DNA from: Lentzea terrae
GTDB taxonomy: Bacteria; Actinomycetota; Actinomycetes; Mycobacteriales; Pseudonocardiaceae
DNA: 64,000 nucleotides
NCBI RefSeq assembly: GCF_003265345.1
Contig: NZ_QFWW01000024.1
Location: 284,088-348,087, forward strand
Reading direction: 5' to 3'
The stretch's first letter is position 1. Every line of letters begins with the position of its first letter. The notes under the pieces are model-generated. The model was not told the origin of the DNA. It did no database searches and saw only the letters and a program-made list of their open reading frames with translations. Position numbers and translations under genes: made by a program. Of the stretch, positions 49,118 to 56,592 are shown piece after piece.

Positions 49118-49518
49118 CGCAACGCAAACCGCACGGCATGGACTTCGAGTCGTGGATCGACAAGCAGATCCGCGAAGCCCAGGAACGCGGCGAGTTCGAC
49201 GACCTGCCGAGCGCCGGCAAGCCGTTGCCCGGCGCGGGTGAGCCGCTCGAAGAGGACTGGTGGCTCAAGAAGAAGGTCAGGGAGGAAGAGGGCACGGCAG
49301 GGTTGCCCCCTTCCCTGGTCCTGCGCAGGCAGGCCGAGACCGCCAAGGCGCGTGCCCTGGCGGCCAGGACCGACGACGAGGCGCGCGCGATCATCGAGGA
49401 GATGAACGCGCAGATCCTCGACGCGTTGCGGAAACCGTTGTCCGGTCCGCCGTTGAACCTCATGCCGTTCGACGTCGAGAAGCTGGTGCGTGAGCGGAAG
49501 GGGACCTCACGCGCCTAG
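49114..49518 (+). CDS. DUF1992 (DnaJC28-like conserved domain) protein
   Basis: A protein of 134 residues, ATG 49114 overlapping the aminopeptidase stop (ATGA) with AGGAGG upstream inside that gene. It has the DUF1992 pattern: ESWIDKQIREAQERGEFDDLPSAGKPLP, EDWWLKKKVREEEG, PPSLVLRRQAE and AIIEEMNAQILDALR. The central GxFDxLPGxGKPL motif is conserved from bacteria to the human DnaJ homologue DNAJC28. Function is unknown. It ends four bases before the convergent LPMO stop. Confidence 0.85.
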   Translation: MTQRKPHGMDFESWIDKQIREAQERGEFDDLPSAGKPLPGAGEPLEEDWWLKKKVREEEGTAGLPPSLVLRRQAETAKARALAARTDDEARAIIEEMNAQILDALRKPLSGPPLNLMPFDVEKLVRERKGTSRA

Positions 49519-49521
49519 GTC

Positions 49522-50040
49522 TTACCTCGCGTTGATGTCGATGCAGGAGTAGAACGCCATCGCGGTGTCGCCGATGTTCCAGACGGCCAGGACCTTGTGC
49601 CTGCCCGCGGAACCCACGTTGACCGTGTGCGACACCGTGGCCGGCGGCTGCTGGTTGTTGCCGCTGAAGTTCGCGACCTTGCGCCCGTCGACGAAGTAGT
49701 CGTAGTCGCGCGTGCGGTGGCGGGCGGTGAACGTCCAGTTGAACGTCACCGACCGGCCGGTCTGGTGCACCGTCCAGCCCTTGCTGTCGTTGTTGAGCAC
49801 GGCGAACTGCTGCAGGTTCGCGTTGCAGCTCTTCAGGCCCTTCGGCCCCTCGACCGACTGCGGTTCCCACTGGATGGCGCCGCAGTCCTTGACGGTGCCC
49901 CTGGCGCACTGCGCCTGACGGCTGGCAGGCGACGACACGTAACCGTGCGCGAAGGCCGTGCCGGTGGGGAGAGCCACGAGGACCAACGGAGCAGCCAGAA
50001 CACCTGCCATCGCGGCAGCAAGCCTGGGTCGATTCTTCAT
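49522..50040 (-). CDS. AA10 lytic polysaccharide monooxygenase (chitin-active type)
   Basis: A protein of 172 residues from ATG 50040. The signal peptide is cut after TAFA, leaving His32 as the first mature residue (HGYVSSPASRQAQC), which is required for the copper histidine brace. The second brace histidine is His108 in NWTFTARHRTRDY. Other AA10 landmarks: C-x-DCGAIQWEPQSVEGPKG, and NIGDTAMAFYSCIDINAR with the axial aromatic near the end. No carbohydrate-binding module. It breaks crystalline chitin, or less often cellulose, by oxidation outside the cell. A dre-type DasR site 54 bases upstream suggests control by N-acetylglucosamine. Confidence 0.92.
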   Translation of the reverse strand: MKNRPRLAAAMAGVLAAPLVLVALPTGTAFAHGYVSSPASRQAQCARGTVKDCGAIQWEPQSVEGPKGLKSCNANLQQFAVLNNDSKGWTVHQTGRSVTFNWTFTARHRTRDYDYFVDGRKVANFSGNNQQPPATVSHTVNVGSAGRHKVLAVWNIGDTAMAFYSCIDINAR

Positions 50041-50093
50041 GTGACTTCCTTTGCCTTGATGTTGCTCGAGTGCTTCACATCGCGGCGGCGGTT

Positions 50094-50109
50094 GAAGGTC
50101 TAGACCATA
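50094..50109. promoter_or_regulatory. dre-type DasR operator upstream of the LPMO gene
   Basis: GAAGGTCTAGACCATA contains the ten-base perfect palindrome GGTCTAGACC, the core of the DasR responsive element (consensus AGTGGTCTAGACCACT). It lies 54 bases before the LPMO start. The rest of the 316-base gap to 50357 holds no gene and should contain the repeat-protein promoter. Confidence 0.75.
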
Positions 50110-50356
50110 CCGCGCGTAATCGCAGCGCCACAAGACGTGTCGGATAGATCGAACAGGTATGTCCTGTCCGGCCGTGCTCGTCCGGGCTCGCCGGCGGGGT
50201 CCGCAGGCGGGGGTCGTCCTCGCCGACCGCTGGGTGCCGGTACCGCGAAGTGCTTCCTTTGCTTGCTGTACCGGAAATGTATGGCTGCTGCACGGAGCGG
50301 TGTCACGGTCCTGGCCGTGCAATGCCGGCGGTGGTTCTACGTGTTTGGGGACAGCG

Positions 50357-51811
50357 ATGAGTAACGGAACAGATCTGTCGAAGGCCATCCTGTATTCGGT
50401 GTCCGGCGGTGTGCTGGCTGCGGCGTTCGGCTTGCTCGGTGCGACGCAAGCCCACGCGGAGCCGAAGAACACCGCTGGCACGCCCAGCAGTGCGCCTGCC
50501 AAGAAGCCCGGGACGGCGAACGGGGGGTCGGCGAATGCCGCGGAACGGCGGCAGGTCAAGGCGGACAAGCAGAAGGCGGCGAAGAAGGTCGGGGGGAGCC
50601 ACAGCAGTTCTGCGAACTCGGCGGAGCGGCGGCAGGTGAAGGCGGACAAGCAGAAGGCCTCGAAGAAGGTTGGGGGAAGCCACAGCAGCTCGGCGAATGC
50701 GGCGGAGCGTCGTCAGCAGAAGGCGGAGGAGAAGAAGAGCGGGCGGGTGAACTCCGGCAGTTCCGCCAACGCGGCGGAGCGTCGTCAGCAGAAGGCCGAG
50801 GAGAAGAAGAGCGGACGCGTCAACACCGGCGGCTCGGCGAACGCTGCCGAGCGTCGTCAGCAGAAGATCGACGAGCAGAAGAGCGGGCGCGTCAACACCA
50901 CCAGCTCGGCGAACGCCGCGGAGCGCCGTCAGCAGAAGGTTGATGCGTTGAGGGTTGCGGGTTCCGCGAACGTTGCCGAGCGTCGTCAGCTGAAGATCGA
51001 CCAGGAGAAGAGCGGACGCGTCAACACCAGCAGTTCGGCGAACGCGGCGGAGCGCCGTCAGCAGAAGATCGATGGGCTGAGGGTTGCTGGCTCGGCGAAC
51101 GCTGCCGAGCGCCGTCAGCAGAAGATCGACGGGCTGCGGATCGCCGGCTCGGCCAACGCCGCCGAGCGTCGTCAGGAGAGGGTCAACGCGCCGGACAGGA
51201 GCCTGCTGGAACGCGGTGCGGTGGCCGGGTGGAACGACCTCCGCGATCCGGCGAAGCTCGGACTGGCCGTGACCGACGGGATGATCGGCGTGGCGGCTGA
51301 CAGTTACCGGAAGGCGAGCTCGGACACGCTGTCCCACGCGAAGGACGCCGCCTGGGACGCGCGGCTCAAGTGGGCTGACGAACAACGGCGCGTCGCGCGC
51401 CTGGGCGACGCCGCTACCGCGCAGGATCGTGCGCGGGTCGCGCAGCGGTACAACACCGTCAAGGGCCTCGACAGGTCCGTGGACAAGGCGCTCGATGCGG
51501 ACGCTGCCGCGAAGAAGATCGTGCGGCGGGTGGTCGTGGGTTCGGCCGGCATCGGGACTGCGGTCGGGGTCGCTCACGACGTCAACGAAGGCAAGCCGTT
51601 GGACGAGGCGATCGTGGGCGGCGCCGGCGGCATCGTCGGTGGTGCGATCGGTGGTGGGGTGGGCGGATTGGCCGGGGCCGCGGCCGGCGGCGTGTGGGCC
51701 CCGGTCGGCGCCTTTGCCGGCGGCGTCCTCGGCGGCACCTACGGGAGCGCCTACGCCGAGGAGGCGTACAAGGACGCGAAGGAGTACTTCACCGGACCTC
51801 GGCCGTCGTGA
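50357..51811 (+). CDS. secreted SANxAERRQ-repeat protein with glycine-zipper C-terminus, unknown
   Basis: A protein of 484 residues from ATG 50357. Residues 10-34 form a signal peptide (GVLAAAFGLLGATQAHAEP). Residues 35-57 are low-complexity. Residues 58-282 hold ten repeats, each starting S-A-N-x-A-E-R-R-Q and continuing with a Lys/Arg/Glu-rich helix; starts are at 58, 85, 112, 136, 160, 184, 203, 227, 246 and 265. Unit length falls from 27 to 24 to 19. Residues 283-395 form a helical domain (WNDLRDPAKLGLAVTDGMIGVAADSY and on). Residues 420-462 are a glycine-zipper hydrophobic segment (GGIVGGAIGGGVGGLAG), followed by a short acidic amphipathic tail. The layout recalls pore- or membrane-inserting secreted proteins such as colicin-like or effector proteins, but no known family is recognised. 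Confidence 0.85.
   Translation: MSNGTDLSKAILYSVSGGVLAAAFGLLGATQAHAEPKNTAGTPSSAPAKKPGTANGGSANAAERRQVKADKQKAAKKVGGSHSSSANSAERRQVKADKQKASKKVGGSHSSSANAAERRQQKAEEKKSGRVNSGSSANAAERRQQKAEEKKSGRVNTGGSANAAERRQQKIDEQKSGRVNTTSSANAAERRQQKVDALRVAGSANVAERRQLKIDQEKSGRVNTSSSANAAERRQQKIDGLRVAGSANAAERRQQKIDGLRIAGSANAAERRQERVNAPDRSLLERGAVAGWNDLRDPAKLGLAVTDGMIGVAADSYRKASSDTLSHAKDAAWDARLKWADEQRRVARLGDAATAQDRARVAQRYNTVKGLDRSVDKALDADAAAKKIVRRVVVGSAGIGTAVGVAHDVNEGKPLDEAIVGGAGGIVGGAIGGGVGGLAGAAAGGVWAPVGAFAGGVLGGTYGSAYAEEAYKDAKEYFTGPRPS
50525..51202 (+). repeat. ten tandem coding repeats in the SANxAERRQ protein
   Basis: The DNA repeats track the protein units of 81, 72 or 57 bases, with variation mainly at third positions, which indicates old expansion under protein-level selection rather than recent slippage. 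Unit order by length is 27, 27, 24, 24, 24, 19, 24, 19, 19 residues. Confidence 0.9.
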
Positions 51812-52268
51812 GCGGCCGGTGGCGAGACCGCGTCGTGGGGGACCGGCGAGTCGCTGCAGTGGCGCGCTGTCGGGCTGGATCGGTTGCGCACCAAGCCAAG
51901 GCCGAGGACGTGAGCGGCGCCGCGTTCGAGCAGACGCCGGCGTGCGAATGCGGAAGTTGCCTTATCTGCCGCGAATAGGAATCGCGCTCGACGGTGGAAA
52001 AGGAATGCGTGCCTCATGGCCTGCGCCCCGGGACGTGTCGGTGAGCCGGTACGACGAGCTCGACCGGGCCGAGTACGGGTGCCAACGGCAGCGCAACGTC
52101 CGGGGGACCTCGTTGCGCGCCGGCGCGATGGTGCCGTTCGGGGAATTCCGGCAGGAGGCTGAATCGTCTCAATTCGCGACCGCCGTTACGGCGTTCGGAC
52201 GCCACTCGGAGGCATTTGGGCAGTTCAACCGGTTACATGAGCGTTGGTGCATTTATGGCGATACCCTG

Positions 52269-52282
52269 TCAATCGCGATTGA
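52269..52282. promoter_or_regulatory. 14-bp perfect palindrome, candidate operator
   Basis: TCAATCGCGATTGA is a perfect palindrome in an AT-rich promoter, centred about 49 bases before ATG 52325. It is a candidate site for a regulator, perhaps one of the two LuxR-type proteins encoded downstream. Confidence 0.5.
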
Positions 52283-52311
52283 GCGATATTTCTTTGTGTC
52301 GCATTCACTCC

Positions 52312-52317
52312 TAGAAT
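52312..52317 (+). promoter_or_regulatory. -10 element of a probable leaderless promoter
   Basis: TAGAAT ends seven bases before ATG 52325, so transcription would begin at the A of the start codon. No ribosome site is present, which fits a leaderless message. A -35 element is not clear. Confidence 0.55.
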
Positions 52318-52324
52318 CGCGCGC

Positions 52325-54361
52325 ATGTGGTCGTCGGTGCACGCGCGGACTCGGTTGGTGGGACGAGAACGCGAGCTGTCCACCGTGCGCCGCCTGCTGC
52401 GCAAGCACCGGCTGGTGACGCTCATCGGCCCTGGCGGAGCGGGAAAGTCGCGGCTCGCGGCCGAGTTGTTCCCGGTCGAACCCGGCACCGCCGTCGTCGA
52501 GCTCGAGTCCGTGCGCCGTCCCGACCTGCTGTGGCACGTGGTCACGTTCTCCCTGAACGTGAGGGAGGAGCCCGGCTCGCCGCTGCCGGAGACGGTCGCC
52601 CGCGCCCTGTCCGAGCACCGCTTTCTGGTGCTGGACAACTGCGAACACCTCATCCGCGAAGCCGGCGAGGTCGTCGCGGAACTGCTCGCCCGGTGCCCGC
52701 GCCTGCGCGTGCTCGTGACCTCCCGCGAGCCCCTCGATCTGGCCGGCGAGATGTGCGTGGACGTCGGTCCGCTTTCTGCCGCTGACGCGCGCGCACTGTT
52801 CGTGGCATGCGGCGCTTCCGCGGAACTGGCCGATCCGTTGCTCGACTACCTGCCGTTGACGATCGAACTGGCCGCGGCCAGGACGGACCTGCCCGCGCGG
52901 CACCGCAACCTGGACGCGGTGATCCGGTGGAGCTACGACCTGCTGTGCCCGGCCGAGCAGTCGGCGATGCGGCGGCTGTCGGTGCTGATCGGCGAGTTCG
53001 ACCTCGACCTGGCGGCCGCCGTGTGCGGTTCACCCGACGACATGGTGCAGCTGATGGCTTCGTTGCGCGCCAAGTCCCTCGTGGTCCGCGTGCAGCCGTC
53101 CTCGTCGAGTGCGCGGTTCCGCGTGCTGGAGTCGATCCGCCTGTTCGGCCTGGCGCGGCTCGAGGAACACGGGGACACCGACCGCACGTTCGACCGGCTC
53201 GTCACCGTGCTGACCCGCACGATCCGCATGGTCGCGGCCGCACCGGCGATCACTGCGGAGATCAACAGCTGGCTGCACGGCCAGGAACACCAGGTGCTGC
53301 ACGTCATCGCCCGCACCCCGCGCACCGACCCGCGGTACACCTGGCTGGTCGCGGCTGTCGTGCACGTTTGGTACCTGCGTGGCTCCTACATCGAGGCGAT
53401 GCGCCTGGCCGCAGAGACTCTGGCGCACGGTTCGTTGTCATCGCACGCGGAGATGTTGCTCTTCCGCAGCGCCTGGCTGGCTGGCTTCACCGGCGACGGC
53501 GCCGAGTCGATCCGGCTGGCCGAGGCCCTCGTGGCGCACCCCGGAACCCGCCAGCCGACCTGGGCAGCGCGCGCCTGGAACACCCTGGGCTACGCGCGCA
53601 CGATCACCGACGACCTGGACGGCGCGCGGGTCGCCAACGAGCGTTCGTTGGTGGCTGCACGGGCGCTGGGCAATGCGGCGATGCTGATGACGTTCCTCAA
53701 CAACCACGCCTGGCTGCTGATGCGGCTCGGCGATCTGCCCGGTGCGCGGGCGGCGGTGGAGGAGGCGCTCACCTCCGCTGCGCCCGACGCCTACCGCCTG
53801 ATGTCCGTCCGGCACACCGCCGGTGTGATCGCGTTGGCGCTCGACGACGTCGACCTGGCCGAGCGGCACTTCACGGTCGCGTTGCGGGAGGGCGCGCCCG
53901 AGTCGGTGGCACTGGCCGGTGTGCTGGAAGGTCTTGGCATCGTGGCCGCCCGGCGGCACCAGGTCGACCGCACGGTCGTGCTGATGGCTGCGGCGGCCGC
54001 GACCCGTGCGTCCCGCGGAGCCAGGCAGGAAGCGCCGTGGGACCAGATCGTGGCGGACGCGTGCGACCTCGCCGTGGCGGAAGTGGGGGAGCGGCGGGCG
54101 GCCCGTGCGCGCCGGCTGGGCGAACGCCTCGACCACTCCGGGCTGCTGGAGTACCTGAGCCAGGCGCCGCGGGACGAGTCGCTGACCGTGCGGCAGCAGC
54201 AGATCGCCGACCTCGTGGTGGAGGGGCTGACCAACCCGGAGATCGCGGTGCGGCTCGGGATCTCCACCGGGACCGTGCGCTCGCACGTCACGCAGATGCT
54301 GAGCAGGCTGGGGCTCACCTCGCGAACCCAGTTGGCGGCACGGACGGCGCGCGTGCGATGA
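52325..54361 (+). CDS. LuxR-type regulator with NB-ARC ATPase and TPR-like region (regulator 1)
   Basis: A protein of 678 residues. It opens LVGRERELSTVRRLLRKHRLVTLIGPGGAGKSRLAAEL, with Walker A at 35-42. Walker B is RFLVLDNCEHLIREAGEVV, then VLVTSREPLDLAGE (sensor). The winged-helix part is WSYDLLCPAEQSAMRRLSVL. Residues 330-590 are helical repeats of TPR type. The LuxR helix-turn-helix is at the C-terminus: LTVRQQQIADLVVEGLTNPEIAVRLGISTGTVRSHVTQMLSRLGL. This is the large ATP-binding LuxR (LAL/STAND-like) class, which acts as an ATP-dependent switch. The stop overlaps the second regulator's ATG (ATGA). The ligand is unknown. Confidence 0.88.
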   Translation: MWSSVHARTRLVGRERELSTVRRLLRKHRLVTLIGPGGAGKSRLAAELFPVEPGTAVVELESVRRPDLLWHVVTFSLNVREEPGSPLPETVARALSEHRFLVLDNCEHLIREAGEVVAELLARCPRLRVLVTSREPLDLAGEMCVDVGPLSAADARALFVACGASAELADPLLDYLPLTIELAAARTDLPARHRNLDAVIRWSYDLLCPAEQSAMRRLSVLIGEFDLDLAAAVCGSPDDMVQLMASLRAKSLVVRVQPSSSSARFRVLESIRLFGLARLEEHGDTDRTFDRLVTVLTRTIRMVAAAPAITAEINSWLHGQEHQVLHVIARTPRTDPRYTWLVAAVVHVWYLRGSYIEAMRLAAETLAHGSLSSHAEMLLFRSAWLAGFTGDGAESIRLAEALVAHPGTRQPTWAARAWNTLGYARTITDDLDGARVANERSLVAARALGNAAMLMTFLNNHAWLLMRLGDLPGARAAVEEALTSAAPDAYRLMSVRHTAGVIALALDDVDLAERHFTVALREGAPESVALAGVLEGLGIVAARRHQVDRTVVLMAAAAATRASRGARQEAPWDQIVADACDLAVAEVGERRAARARRLGERLDHSGLLEYLSQAPRDESLTVRQQQIADLVVEGLTNPEIAVRLGISTGTVRSHVTQMLSRLGLTSRTQLAARTARVR

Positions 54362-55587
54362 CCTGCGAAGACTGCGGCGCACCGCTGGCGGCCCCCGCGA
54401 AGTACTGCTCCGGCGCCTGCCGTCAACGCGCGTACCGCCGGCGTGCGCGCGAGGGCGGCCACGGCTCCCCGCGCCTCGACACGTTCGTCGGCAGGCACGC
54501 CGAGCTCGCCGACCTCACCAAGCTCCTGGCGCGCCACCGGGTCGTCACCGTCGTCGGACCGCCCGGCGTCGGCAAGTCGCGGCTCGTGCAGGAGGTCGTC
54601 GCCCACCGTCAGCACGCGGGTTTGCTCGTCCTCGACGGGTGCGAGGACAGCCTGGAGGAATGCGCCGACATCGTTCAACGCCACCCAACGGTCCGTGTGC
54701 TGGCCACGAGTCGTGAGCTGCTGAACGTGCCGGGCGAGCAGGCGTACCGGCTCAGCCCCCTTGAGCACCACGAGGCGAAGAGACTCTTCTGCGACAGGGC
54801 GTTGGCGGTCGACAGCGAGTTCGACGAGCGTGCCGCGCTGCTGGATGCCTTGTGCGACCGGCTGGACCGATTGCCATTGGCGCTTGAGTTGGCCGCACGG
54901 CTCGTGCGCGTGCTGACGCTGGAGGAGATCGCGGCGAGGCTCGACAACCGGTTCGCGGTGCTGACCACCGGGCCGCGCGACGCCGAGGAGCACCACCGGT
55001 CGTTGCACGCCGCCATCGACCGCAGCTACCTGCTGCTGACCGAGGCGGAACGCGCGGCGCTGCGCACGTTCTCGTTGCTGCCCGGCGGAATCAGCGAAGA
55101 ACTCGCCGACGCGCTGATGCCGCACGGGTGGGAGCTCGCGAAGAGCCTCAGCGCACGGTCACTGCTGGAAAGCGGCGAGCGGCTCACGATGCTGGAGTCG
55201 GTGCGGTTGTTCGCATTCGACGCGTTGCTGCAGCACGACTCCACCGCGGTGCGCGACCGGCTGCTCGACGTGCTGGCGACGATGCCGGAGGAAGCCGACA
55301 ACATCCGGTACGCCGCCACGCTCATGCCGGGTGACGATCGGCTCGTCACCGAGAACGACGAAGGTGACGACACCGAGGAGATCGCGCTCGGACCGCTGTC
55401 GTGGCGGGAGGAACGGCTGCTCAGGGTGGCCGCGCTGGTCGCGGAGGGGCTGACCAACAAGCAGATCGCGGACGGGCTGCACGTGTCGCTGCGGACCGTG
55501 GAGGCGGACGTGCGCGACCTCAAGACCGTGCTGGGGGTGCGGTCGCGCGCGCAGATCGCCGCCTGGGCCGGGGTGCGTGGCGGCTGA
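54358..55587 (+). CDS. LuxR-type NB-ARC regulator with N-terminal zinc motif (regulator 2)
   Basis: A protein of 409 residues. It begins CEDCGAPLAAPAKYCSGACRQRAYRRR, a four-cysteine zinc motif (C3, C6, C17, C21) of the type found fused to AfsR/NB-ARC regulators. Then FVGRHAELADLTKLLARHRVVTVVGPPGVGKS with Walker A at 67-74, LLVLDGCEDSLEECADIV (Walker B), VLATSRELLNVPGEQAYRL, and LPLALELAARLVRVLTLEEIAARL. TPR repeats are absent; the LuxR helix-turn-helix at about 340-400 (LRVAALVAEGLTNKQIADGLHVSLRTVEADVRDLKTVLG) follows directly. It is thus a shortened relative of regulator 1 and overlaps it by four bases; the two may act together as a hetero-complex (inference). Confidence 0.85.
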   Translation: MTCEDCGAPLAAPAKYCSGACRQRAYRRRAREGGHGSPRLDTFVGRHAELADLTKLLARHRVVTVVGPPGVGKSRLVQEVVAHRQHAGLLVLDGCEDSLEECADIVQRHPTVRVLATSRELLNVPGEQAYRLSPLEHHEAKRLFCDRALAVDSEFDERAALLDALCDRLDRLPLALELAARLVRVLTLEEIAARLDNRFAVLTTGPRDAEEHHRSLHAAIDRSYLLLTEAERAALRTFSLLPGGISEELADALMPHGWELAKSLSARSLLESGERLTMLESVRLFAFDALLQHDSTAVRDRLLDVLATMPEEADNIRYAATLMPGDDRLVTENDEGDDTEEIALGPLSWREERLLRVAALVAEGLTNKQIADGLHVSLRTVEADVRDLKTVLGVRSRAQIAAWAGVRGG

Positions 55588-55636
55588 ACCGGACGAGGCG
55601 CGAGGCCGTACGACCAGGCAGGAGGTGAGGAGCCCG

Positions 55637-56110
55637 ATGCGCATCCTCGGACTACTGCTCGGAGTGCTGCTGCTCGCCGGCTGCGCCGAGAAGGCGCCCG
55701 CACCGGAGAAGTTCCAGTTCACCGCGAAGACGCTGGAGGGCGCCGAGTTCCGCGGTGACAAGCTCGTCGGCCAGCCCGCCGTCCTGTGGTTCTGGACGCC
55801 GTGGTGCCCGTCGTGCAACGCCGAGGCGAAGACCGTCGCGGAGGTCGCCGAGCAGTACAAGAAGATCCAGTTCGTCGGGGTCGCCGCCCAGGACCAGCTG
55901 GACGCCATGAAGAAGTTCGTGGCCGACCACAAGATGACGGCGTTCCCGCACCTGGCCGACCTCGACGGAGCCGTGTGGAAGCGGTTCGGGGTGACCGCAC
56001 AGCCGACGTTCGCGTTCGTCCGCGATGACGGCTCGGTGGAACTTCTCACCGGTTCGCCCACCAAGGAACAGCTCGACCAGCGGATATCCGCGTTGCAGCC
56101 CAAGAGTTGA
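55637..56110 (+). CDS. thioredoxin-like (TlpA/DsbE-type) lipoprotein
   Basis: A protein of 157 residues from ATG 55637, GGAGGTGAGG upstream. Lipobox LLLAGC makes Cys16 the lipid anchor. The thioredoxin-fold domain has WFWTPWCPSCNAEAKTV with the redox pair Cys57/Cys60, and GVTAQPTFAFVRDDG with the cis-proline. It resembles mycobacterial Mpt53 and actinobacterial TlpA-like proteins, which oxidise or reduce disulphides outside the membrane. No CcdA-like partner is nearby. The gene lies 49 bases after regulator 2 and may share its transcript. Confidence 0.88.
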   Translation: MRILGLLLGVLLLAGCAEKAPAPEKFQFTAKTLEGAEFRGDKLVGQPAVLWFWTPWCPSCNAEAKTVAEVAEQYKKIQFVGVAAQDQLDAMKKFVADHKMTAFPHLADLDGAVWKRFGVTAQPTFAFVRDDGSVELLTGSPTKEQLDQRISALQPKS

Positions 56111-56262
56111 TCCAGTGACATCACTAGGTCTCGCAGCCGCACCATCTCAGTAGAAAGACCCTGCGCTGTCGGGACCAACGCCTGGTTCGGCGTTGCGATC
56201 GAATTCGTATCGTCGAACTGGCCACGTGGCGCTGCCGCGTGGCCTTGAGGAGGCAGGTGTCG

Positions 56263-56538
56263 ATGGACTACATCCAGGTCTCGCTCGCGGAGGCCATTCC
56301 CGAGCAGGCCAGGGACTACGCGTCTGCGCGCATCGGTTCGCTGGACCGGTACGCGCCCGACCGGGTCGACTTCGCCTGGGTCAACCTGACTTCGGACAAG
56401 GCTGTCATCCACGCACACGCCCGCTTCGACCTCAAGTGGGTCGAGGTGCAGGCGTACGCGGAGGCCAACACGGTCACCGAGGTGATCGATCTGCTGCGCG
56501 AACGCATGCGGCGGCAGCTCGTCTCCATGCACAACTGA
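56263..56538 (+). CDS. HPF/RaiA-like small protein
   Basis: A protein of 91 residues from ATG 56263, with GAGGAGG about eleven bases upstream; the frame extends to 56239 without a better start. It reads IQVSLAEAIPEQARDYASARIGSLDRYAPDRVDFAWVNLT, then AVIHAHARFDLKWVEVQAYAEANTVTEVIDLLRERMRRQL. A beta-alpha-beta-beta-beta-alpha order and the final amphipathic helix match the N-terminal domain of ribosome hibernation-promoting factors. It lacks the C-terminal dimerisation domain of long HPF, and basic residues on the second helix are fewer than usual. Ribosome binding is therefore a cautious inference. Confidence 0.6.
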   Translation: MDYIQVSLAEAIPEQARDYASARIGSLDRYAPDRVDFAWVNLTSDKAVIHAHARFDLKWVEVQAYAEANTVTEVIDLLRERMRRQLVSMHN

Positions 56539-56545
56539 CCTCGGT

Positions 56546-56592
56546 GTCTCGAACCCACCACTCGGCGGCGGACGGGTGGTGGGTTCAAGACA
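56546..56592. terminator. bidirectional hairpin terminator between convergent genes
   Basis: A stem of about 20 base pairs with two mismatches (GAACCCACCACTCG at 56551-56564 pairs with 56573-56586, extended by TGTCTC/AAGACA). It lies between the HPF-like gene and the leftward PEP-utilising gene, and serves both strands. Confidence 0.75.

Larger units (their letters stand above)
51812..52324. other. intergenic region without a supported gene
   Basis: Open frames exist across this gap on both strands, but they look like shadows without ribosome sites or recognisable motifs. The first 350 bases are as GC-rich as genes and might hold a decayed one. The last 120 bases are distinctly AT-rich and form the promoter region of the regulator at 52325. 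Confidence 0.5.

Noticed and set aside
50148..50163. Possible SOS box TCGAACAGGTATGTCC upstream of the repeat-protein gene
   Set aside because: Only the left half fits the LexA consensus; the right half has three mismatches or more.
51694..51978. Short forward open frame with CxCxxCxxC end after the repeat protein
   Set aside because: Most of it is an out-of-frame shadow of the repeat-protein gene and it has no ribosome site.
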